Origin: Lytechinus variegatus
Lineage: Eukaryota; Echinodermata; Echinoidea; Temnopleuroida; Toxopneustidae
Reading direction: 5' to 3'
NCBI RefSeq assembly: GCF_018143015.1
Contig: NC_054742.1
Span: 17,918,441 to 17,982,440, forward strand
DNA: 64,000 nt
The notes under the pieces are model-generated. The model did not search any database, was not told the DNA's origin, and saw nothing but the letters and a program-made list of their open reading frames with translations. Within the stretch, counting starts at the first letter, position 1; every line of letters starts with the position of its first letter. The translations under genes and the position numbers were made by a program. Of the stretch, positions 55,911-64,000 are shown piece after piece.

Positions 55911-58800
55911 TCAGTAGAAGGAACATTGGCATTACGTCTCTGTGAAGAATTTAATTTATATGTATTTCTTCAATTTCAAATGATGTAAAATAACAATTCA
56001 ATGCTTCTGATGCAAAGAAAACTTTCGATAACCTTCCTCAAACGCTTGTTGTCGTCATTTTCTGTTGCACAATCACATCTTTACGAGAAAAATTATTTTT
56101 CACTTCGTATCTACGTCACCGTGGTAACTGTGATTTGATATTATCAACTTATAAGAACGGAAATTATTTATATCGCCATCTCGTGACGTAGTAGGCTTTC
56201 ATAACGGCATTGGAGTCACATGTAGTCCTCTAAAGCAAGGGCAGATCCAGTGGATTTTCCAAATATGGGGGGGGGGCACATTTTCCCGAAGAAATTTTTG
56301 AAAAAAATATAATAATGACATTAGAAAAAGGTCTTCACATATAAAGGGGCACACTTCTGTTTAAACGTCATTTTTACCTAACTGTAAAAATTCCGCAATT
56401 GCTCTAAAGCTATAGATTTGTCATCGATTGATAACGAAATGAATGTTCGATCCACTTCAAATTAATAGAATTACTGTTTCCGAGCTGCAGGCGCGGATCC
56501 TGGATTTCGTAGGGGGGGGGGAGAATTTTACCTGATTTTGGCGCCCCTGTGTACTTTTCGACAAATCTTAATGTAAGATGTAAAAAATGCCATTGAAGAC
56601 CACCTTTTTTTAATGTGCTCATAAAGAAAAAAAAATCCATTAATATAATGATATCACTTTTAAAAACATCAATAAATGCGGGCACGTAGCGCGAGCAATT
56701 TTCTAATTTATGTTTTATGCATTTGGGGGTTTCAATATCGTTTTAACTTCTCACCAGAGTAGGCCTATACTGGAATTGTGTGAGGGGGAGCTGTAATTTC
56801 TTTACTATAGTCGTTTTAGAATAGCCTTCAATAATATTATTGATAACCTCTTGGGAAAAATGCAATCTCGAAGGCAATCGACTCAATCTCCTCATCAGTG
56901 GTGTCGCTGGCATTTGTTCAGCAGGAGCGCACGGGGTGGGGGAGGGTAGCTTAAACTTTTGTAAGGGGCACCAAGATAAAAAAAAAATGTTGGGGTACAG
57001 ACCGAAGTTGAAGAAATTCTCAAAACACAATGAGGTATCTTACAAGGAACGCGAAGCGCGATCTGATTTTTTTCTTCATGCATTTAATGTATTTCATCCT
57101 GTTATGATGAAAATGATGGATATCTAAATTTTAAGAATGAATGTGAGCGCGAGGCGCGAGCTGAAATTCTTTTATTTCATTTTCATTTATTTCCACAATA
57201 GCAGCAAAGTAAATACATTTTTTTGGAAGAGATGAAATTTAAATTACATTGGAATAAAACAATATAATATATTCATGAAAGCAGTCAAATAATTAATAAT
57301 GATCAGACAACAAACAAAATCCTGCAATTAATAGACTGAAACGATTCATTTCGTTAAGTGTGAGTTTGCGCTCAAAAGTAAATCAGCTTAGTTCTTTATA
57401 GACTCATACAGATAATCGAATAAATGAGGGCCAGTGCAAATGATAATTTTCTGTTCAAGTAAATAATGTTCTCAACAAAGAATGTGAAATGATAATAATT
57501 ATCTTGTAGAAAAGCATTATTTGTTAAGCGAGACAGTTAGACATTTTTTATTACAAAAATTTGCTTATAATGTCCCTTTTTAGGTATGAATATAAAAAAG
57601 GTTTCAGCTCGCGCTTCGCGCTCGCATTATTTGATCAGTGACATCCGTTTAATGGCACTGTCCTTCAGATGTCTCTATCAGGTCAGTATACTTAGCAACT
57701 GAGCGCGCTAAGTGACTAAAAAATTGCTGGTTCCCCCCCCCCCATGCCGTGACCTACGGTACGCCACTGTTTGTAACCATGAGCAGAATAGGATTTTAAG
57801 TCGTGTCTACCAAGCAACTGATGCAAGCGCGAGCTGAAAATCTTTGATTTTTCGACTGCAAATTTGCAGCTTTTTTGTAACTATATGAACCGAATAGGTA
57901 TCCCACTAATTGATGCGAGCGCAAAGTAGGAAATTAATTTTTTTTTACTTTTCAACTTTCAAAATTGCCATTTATAGCAGGTGCAAGCGCGAAGCGCGAG
58001 CTGAAAATTTTGATTTTCTGACTAGAAAAGTTGACATTCTACCTTTTGTAACCATGAAAAAAATTGGCATCAGTTCAAACGATTGAAATGAAGTGTGAAA
58101 TGATTTATTTTTTAATTTCATGACCTGGAAAGCCGATATTCTGAGTTATTTGGACAGAATTGATACCTAATTAACAAATTTGTGCAAGCGTGCATGAAGC
58201 GCTAGCTAAATTTGTTTTTTAAGATTCTGACCCCCAAAGTGGGACATTCAATGCACTTTTTTGCTAACAATGGAAAATAGGGGTATCTTCGCTAAATGAA
58301 TGATGCAAGCACGAAGAGCAAGCCGAAATCTTTTGATGTTCCGATAAAAAAGACATTTAAATCGTCTTTTAAAACAGATTATACAGTGTAACCCCCCGCA
58401 AAAAAAGAAATGCAAGCGCGAAGCGAGATAATAATCTTTTATATACTGACTTAAAAAGAACTCTTTAAGCTCTGATTCCATTGCTAATTGTTTGTCTTTT
58501 TTCTCTTCTTTTTTTTCTTTCAGTTTGTTTTAACCACCATGGGGGGTGGGCAAACACTTTGCCCCCCTGGATCCGCCTCTGCAAATTGACCTGAAAAAAT
58601 ATCTTTTTAGGATTTGTGTATGTGGGATTGATGGAGAGGAAACACACTTCAATAATTGAATATTGAGAACGCGTAGTGCGAGCTGAATTGTCTATTCAGT
58701 CTGTTTTGGGATCCTGAACAGGATACCTATCAGGCTAAACAGACTTCAAACGCGAGCACATTGTTTTAGTCTATTATCGTAACTATTTTAATTCAGCCGC
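55911..58800. repeat. CpG-rich periodic repeat block, nested element remains
   Basis: Fragments with 'gcggatcc' and G/C-run ends occur at about 56235-56285, 56490-56525 and 58545-58580. Between them the motif GCGCGAAGCGCGAGCTGAAA or variants recurs near 57050, 57145, 57605 (reversed), 57825, 57985, 58310, 58412 and 58670. The segment ending ACGGTACGCCACTG at 57772 is a reverse partial copy of the hAT-like element at 37029-38178. No gene was seen. Confidence 0.7.
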
Positions 58801-58813
58801 GGCCACTAACCCG

Positions 58814-59220
58814 CCTCTGTGGTCTAGTGGTTAAGGCACCGGCGTTCAAAGCTGGGGGCTCGGGTTCGATTCCCGGCAGATACATTTTTTCGGCATCACC
58901 AATTTTTCCAAAGGGTAGATAGCTCTGGGGAACCTTGATTTAAGCTACGCCTACCATTGTTCTCTTCATCCATTTCTTTACACAATATTCAAAATAAAAA
59001 GAGTTGCCAAAGCTGTTGTAATGTATAGCTTCACACACTTTCTTCCATACGTGTACTGTATCAAAGCACTAGCTTTGTATCAAAGCAATAGCTTTGATCC
59101 AGCTGAGGCATGGCGGCTTGTCATTGTTCAAAACCCAACTTCACCCGACAAAGGAAATTATAATTGGTATGGAGTCGAAAATCTGTCTATCTGACGGTCA
59201 ATTGGATCAGGGTCGCCGAG
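58814..59220 (+). repeat. tRNA-Glu-like repeat unit 1
   Basis: The 69-nt tRNA-like module (58814-58882) is followed by the body 'ccaaagggtagatagctctg' through 'acaaaggaaattataattgg'. The next unit starts 418 bp later. See unit 2 for the cloverleaf. Confidence 0.85.
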
Positions 59221-59231
59221 CCACTAACCCG

Positions 59232-59640
59232 TCTTTGTGGTCTAGTGGTTAAGGCACCGGCGTTCAAAGCTGGGGGCTCGGGTTCGATTCCCGGCAGAGA
59301 CATTTTTTCGGTATCACCAAATTTTCCAAAGGGTAGATAGCTCTGGGGAACCTTGATTTAAGCTTCGCCTACCATTGTTCTCTTCATCCATTTCTTTACA
59401 CAATATTTAAAATAAAAAGAGTTGCCAAAGCTGTTGTACATGTTTAGCTTCACACACATTTGTATACTTTCTCCCATACGTGTACTGTATAAAGCAATAG
59501 CTTTGATCCAGCTGAGGCATGGCGGCATGTCATTTTTCAAAACCCAACTTCACCCGACAAAGGAAATTATAATTGGTATGGTGTCGAAAATCTGTCTATC
59601 TGACGGTCGATTGGATCAGGGTCGCCGAGCCACTAACCCG
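59232..59640 (+). repeat. tRNA-Glu-like repeat unit 2
   Basis: The module 59232-59300 folds as a tRNA: near-perfect 7-bp acceptor (TCTTTGT with GCAGAGA), anticodon stem CCGGC/GCTGG around loop GTTCAAA (anticodon TTC, Glu), T-arm CGGG-TTCGATT-CCCG. The linker before the D-arm is about one base short. High copy number, conserved non-tRNA body and lack of a T-run terminator right after the module argue for a SINE-like unit, not a tRNA gene. Confidence 0.85.
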
Positions 59641-60058
59641 TCTCTGTGGTCTAGTGGTTAAGGCACCGGCGTTCAACGCTGGGTGCTAGGGTTCGATTCC
59701 CGGCAGAGACATTTCGGCATCACCAATATTTTTCCAAAGGGAAGATAGCTCTGGGGAACCTTGATTTAAGCTTCGCCTACCATTGTTCTCTTCATCCATT
59801 TCTTTACACAATATAAATATATATATATATATATATATTGTGTAAAGAAATGGATGAAGAGAACAATGGTAGGCGAAGCTTAAATCAAGGTTCCCCAGAG
59901 CTATCTTCCCTTTGGAAAAATAGGTGAAGCCGAAATGTCTCTGCCGGGAATCGAACCCTAGCACCCAGCGTTGAACGCCGGTGCCTTAACCACTAGACCA
60001 CAGAGACGGGTTAGTGGCTCGGCGACCCTGATCCAATTAACCATCAGATAGACAGATT

Positions 60059-60060
<2 letters not shown>
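59588..60060. repeat. ~470-bp palindrome of tRNA-Glu-like units 3 (+) and 4 (-)
   Basis: Unit 3 (module 59641-59709) runs into a (TA) spacer at about 59817-59838 and is followed by a mirrored unit 4 (module 59938-60006, minus). The arms begin and end with 'aaatctgtctatctgacggt' and its reverse. Arms of about 235 bp differ at only a few bases. Confidence 0.88.
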
Positions 60061-60143
<83 letters not shown>

Positions 60144-60195
60144 TCATATGTATACATATATAATTTATGATATATATATAAATATAAATATATAT
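60060..60195. repeat. (TA)n microsatellite
   Basis: Long TA dinucleotide tract with minor interruptions, between tRNA-like units 4 and 5. Confidence 0.95.
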
Positions 60196-60239
60196 AAATG
60201 TGTGAAGTTATACATGTACAACGGCTTTGCAACTCTTTT

Positions 60240-60560
60240 ATTTAAATATTTTGTTAAAGAAATGGATGAAGAGAACAATGGTAGGCGTTGCTTATTTCAC
60301 TGTTCCCAGAGCTATCTACCCTTTGCTATGATTGGTGATGCCAAAATAATATCCCTGTCGGGAATCGAACCTGGGCCTCCAGCTTTGAACGCCGGTGTCT
60401 GAACCACTAGACCACAGAGACGGGTTAGTGGCTAGGGCGACCCCGATCCGATTTACCATCAGATAGACAGATTTTCGACAATGTCCCAATTATAATTTCC
60501 TTTGTCGGGTGAAGGTTGGTTTTGAACAATATGACAAGCTGCCATGCCTCAGCTGGATAT
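60240..60560 (-). repeat. tRNA-Glu-like repeat unit 5, diverged
   Basis: The reverse-oriented module at about 60352-60420 and matching body text ('gagaacaatggtaggcg', 'ctttgtcgggtgaagg') show a fifth, older copy. Confidence 0.8.
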
Positions 60561-61203
60561 CGGGCAAAAAGTTTGCAGAGTTAATTTTGACATTTTTACT
60601 ACAAATAAGCCCTATGCAATTTATTTGTGATAGATTTAATTTCAATATTCAGAAAATGATTCATCCTACTCTCTTTCCTAATTTTCTTCCTTTAATTTCT
60701 CTCCCCCCTCTTAATTGGTCATGAAAAATTGGGGAGGGGGCAAGCGCCCTTAACCCCCCCCCCCCCCGTCTGTACGCCACTGCGTGACACCCATTGACGG
60801 ATCCAGGGGGGTTCTATCGATCAAAGGGGGCCGCGGCACGTTGCGTTACACAATTATTTCTTTGCAGGCACGGAAATTCTTACCGAACCGGTATATCGAC
60901 TCGGTGCGGCCAACCATTGTGTGCGTGCATCATTTTACGTCCACATCTCTATATAGTACCTATATATCGACAGAAAGTGGTCTCACTTTCACAAATCAAC
61001 GGACTGTACAGGTGTGTACAGGTGCAAACAGTCTCTCATGGTGAATTTCAGTTCAATACCATTATCTGGACTTATTCATTTAGCTTTATTTTGGTTAATG
61101 CAAACGAATATATATTTTTTGCGGTGCTGTTTTTGTCATCAGTCATCAGTAGGCTATTCTACTGGAAAGTCTTCAATTCAATGACCATTCAAGAAACAAG
61201 ATC
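60561..61203. other. Upstream region of the signal-peptide exon
   Basis: Contains a repeat end ('tgacggatccaggggggtt', 60790-60810) and a C run near 60755. From about 60830 the sequence is more balanced and CpG-containing and probably includes the promoter or 5' UTR of the exon at 61204. A 137-codon frame overlapping it shows no domain. Confidence 0.4.
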
Positions 61204-61322
61204 ATGATGAAAATCATCAGGAGCTGTTCAAGATGGAACGGGTTTCTGGCCGCGTTGCTCCTCATCGCAACTCGTGTGGGGGCAGAACCGCGGGGAAAAC
61301 GAGCTGCAGATAGTGCCGAGCA
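61204..61322 (+). CDS. First coding exon of a secreted or membrane protein (partial gene)
   Basis: The ATG at 61204 opens MMKIIRSCSRWNGFLAALLL..., a short basic n-region and a hydrophobic core ending near TRVGA, a good signal peptide. RGKR (residues 30-33) follows, a possible furin-type site. The frame runs to CA|GTAAGTAA at 61322/61323, a strong donor, so the exon gives 39 codons plus two bases. No acceptor with convincing coding sequence was found up to 64000, so later exons are probably beyond the window. The family is not identifiable from this short piece. Confidence 0.6.
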
Positions 61323-61860
61323 GTAAGTAAAAGTTTTGAAGTTATTTTAACGCCGTTGTCAGTGACTGAGGCGACGCTGTTTTATCTTGAAAGAGATGAT
61401 GTCGTCGGTGATTTAAACAGCGTGTTTTGTGTGAAATATGTGTATATATTACTCTATTCATTTTTTTTGACATCGGCAATGATTGGACTAAACAACACCA
61501 CATCGTTGATGAGGAAAAGGGGTCGTGAAGTGGTTGTTGTGATGCGATCACCTTCCCAGTCTCGCTCCCAACCTGATACGGGGATCCGCCCCCTTGCCAT
61601 ATCATTCCATTCCATTCCATCTACAATCCTGATGTACTACCAATACCATATAGGCTTAAATATCACTCCATATTTTTTTTCTTCTAATTGCTTCTAATTG
61701 CTTTGATTAAAGGAATCTACATGTAATTAAATACTTGTATCCATGCTCATGCAAGCCTCAGTTTCAAATCCAATTATTTATGAACCATGAAGCTTGTATA
61801 ATTTCCTTGGCCATGAACATACAAGTGGATACTATGATTAAAATCTTTCTGTCCTTGCGA

Positions 61861-62448
61861 TTTAAGGGCAAATCTACCCCCCCCCCCCCCCGAAAGAAGG
61901 TTGAATTGAGAGAGAAAGTATATATATTAAAAACACACCACTGAACATTTCATCAAATTCGGATGGAAAATATGAAATCTATGATATTTTAAAGTTATGA
62001 TCAATCTGCAGATTTGAGGGGACTGATGACATCACTCACTTTTTCTTCTGTATTTTACCATATGAATTCTGAAATACATGGACAGTATTCTAATTTTCTC
62101 GTCATTGTCCTGTAAAACAATATTTTATTCCTCTGTGAACATGTGGAATTACCATTAAAAACTGGTCCTTGTCAAATCTGTAAAAAGTGAAATATTGTAT
62201 CTACATGTAATTCAAGCAATAAATAAAAAAGAAAATTGTGAGGGACATCGTCGGCATTCTCTTTTGGAGATCACTGACTTATTAATATAACTGTATAGTA
62301 AAAAATATGTAAAACTTTGAAATGTCATAATTTAATTATTTTACATCCGATTTTGATGAAATTTTCAGAGGTAAATGCGTGTTTGATTTTTCTCTATCAT
62401 TGATTCAAATCAAAATTTTTCTGATTTGGAATTGACCTTTAATCTTTG
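61861..62448. repeat. Dispersed AT-rich repeat, second copy of the 5390 family
   Basis: 'aagggcaaatctaccc' at the left and 'ggaattgacctttaat' at the right, with interior 'tgatgacatcactcac', 'aaatgtcataattta' and 'ttttacatccgattttgatg'. It lies in the putative first intron of the gene starting at 61204. Confidence 0.7.
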
Positions 62449-62989
62449 GGGCTTACCTGGTAGGCTTTTGCTGTTTACTAACTTTAGTTACAAGTTTTTC
62501 CAGTAATAGTCTCTAATTATTTTTAAACTCATATCCACTGTAATTTAAGGAAAGAAGTTTTTAGAAACGATGGATGAAAAAGCCAAGACAATTGTTTCAT
62601 GAACGTGGAAGATGCAGGTGTACCTACATGTATTTATTAGCTAACTTTTCAAAAAAAAATGTGCTTTTTATCAATATGAATGTTTTGCTCCAAAAATGGT
62701 TTGATACTTGGATATGATTGAATAACTCATAGTTGTATCACAGGAGAGGTGTTTTTGAATGACACATGAGATTTCACATCTAAAAGTTACACAATTGGCT
62801 TACTATATTAATGCATACATGCATGCAGTCCATGCTCTCTTATCACTGTTCAAAATTTACGGCTATTTGTTATTTGATTTTGATAAACTTTTGTACTGTT
62901 TTAATGCCATTTATTACCCATTTGATTGGATGGCATTTTGATAGGTCTGTCTTGACTTTACTGGCAAAGAAGATTAAAATGTGATGTCA

Positions 62990-63745
62990 CCTGAATCTTT
63001 GAAAAGCAATGTCATGCCAAAATTGGCTCATTTTTATACTTACCGGTATTGTACAAAGTCTATGGGAGGTGAAATTCATAAAAGGGTGATTATTTTTCGT
63101 TCTAATTGGTCTGCGTAAATAATTTAGGGTTAAATATAGTTTTTAAATGGTCTGTAACAATTTCCATTGAAAAAAAACAATGAAAAACGATGATAATACA
63201 AAGAAACACATAAGAAATTTAGAAAAACAAAGAAATACACAAGAACAAAAATTAGCTTTTGCAATTTTTCTTTGTGGAAACCACTAATGATAATAATGGC
63301 TACTTATATAGTGCACAGGCCTGCCTTTTGGCGCTCATGGCGCTTCAAGAAAAATAAACACAACACACAAACAATAATAGAAAACGAAAAAGAAAAGAAT
63401 TTTGAATTCTCCTGTAATAAACACACTTTTAACTGTTAATGGGAGATCAAATAAGAAATAAGTTTTCAACTGGGACTTAAATGTTTCTGTCAATGAAATT
63501 TGGCGTAATTGGATAGGCAATAAATTAAATTAGATTAAAAAGATGACATCTTCAAAACAAAAGAAAATTTGAAGTGAAATAAATACATAAATAATTTTTT
63601 TCATGAATAAATTGCATATTTTATTCATGATAATGAAAAAATAATTATTTTCAGACTTCTTTTATACTAGCTTGTAGTTTACGTGGTAAAGAATGTGCAT
63701 GTCGAGATCAGAAGGGGGCATTATGCCCTCCCCCCATACGAGCAG
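62990..63745. mobile_element. Non-autonomous element with G/C-run ends, copy 3, with nested insertion
   Basis: Interior phrases 'aaagaaacacataagaaat' and 'gcaatttttctttgtg' and the right end GGGGGCATTATGCCCTCCCC match copies 1 and 2. A separate repeat at about 63288-63530, starting 'gataataatggctacttata' then 'gcgctcatggcgctt', interrupts it. The left border is approximate. Confidence 0.6.
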
Positions 63746-64000
63746 CTGCCCCATGTTATATGATAATTCAAATTTTTTCAATGGTTTGTGATGACTTCCA
63801 ATTTTTTTTCCTTTGAGGAGTGGGTGTGAAATATTTTTTTTCTGTTGATATATAGGCCCTATGTGTTCTACTAATGGTAAAAAAAACATCAATTTTTTGA
63901 AAAAATCTCATTTTATTGATGTTCTTAACTCATGATCATGAGAAGCTGCTTGCATATCACATCACAAATAAAAAAAATCTAATAACTTTAATATTCAATA

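Noticed and set aside
59232-59300. Functional tRNA-Glu genes
   Set aside because: Short linker before the D-arm, no T-run terminator directly after the module, and a shared non-tRNA body indicate repeats.
60794-61207. 137-codon plus-strand open frame ahead of the signal-peptide exon
   Set aside because: It starts inside a repeat end, has no domain, and more likely overlaps the 5' region of the exon at 61204.

Overview
The window looks like nuclear DNA of a marine deuterostome, most likely an echinoderm and probably a sea urchin. This is inferred from three things. Coding exons are sparse, split by GT-AG introns and embedded in AT-rich, repeat-laden DNA. An intronless rhodopsin-class GPCR with a decayed relative in the same orientation fits the lineage-expanded single-exon GPCRs known from sea urchins. 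A histone-type 3' stem-loop is followed by the spacer and CAAGAAAGA element classic for sea-urchin histone mRNAs. No species call is possible without a database search.

Layout. 1-600: 160-bp tandem repeat. 1643-7233 (-): complete four-exon HYPK-like gene (NatA/ribosome-associated chaperone), with repeats in its introns and a compact promoter near 7331-7400. 7.4-21 kb: no convincing protein gene, but an orphan histone 3'-processing signal at 10043-10077, two transposons with exact 8-bp target-site duplications (hAT-like), a degenerate tandem repeat, microsatellites and two inverted ~860-bp TIR elements. 21311-22660 (+): intact intronless GPCR of 449 aa. 28447-28740 (+): decayed GPCR fragment cut off by a repeat.

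33548-49845 (-): complete ten-exon cholinesterase-like gene (590 aa predicted). It has an intact Ser203/Glu324/His447 triad and a C-terminal tryptophan amphiphilic tetramerisation (WAT, 'T-peptide') exon, but the disulfide loop that carries the choline-binding Trp in true acetylcholinesterase is shortened. Its introns hold a LINE remnant, hAT and MITE insertions, a ~350-bp palindrome, tRNA-derived SINEs and a ~1.2-kb (CTA)n tract.

51777-55910 (+): complete four-exon gene for an unrecognised 237-aa basic protein starting Met-Gly. 56.2-60.6 kb: CpG-rich periodic repeats, then head-to-tail and mirrored units each carrying a 69-nt tRNA-Glu-like module. 61204-61322 (+): a likely first coding exon with a signal peptide whose later exons lie outside the window or were not found. 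The rest to 64000 is dispersed repeats.

The genes show no sign of working as one pathway. I found no convincing retroviral, LTR, Polinton or toxin remnant. Exon models rest on splice-site, phase and family-motif agreement read by eye, not on alignment software or transcripts.
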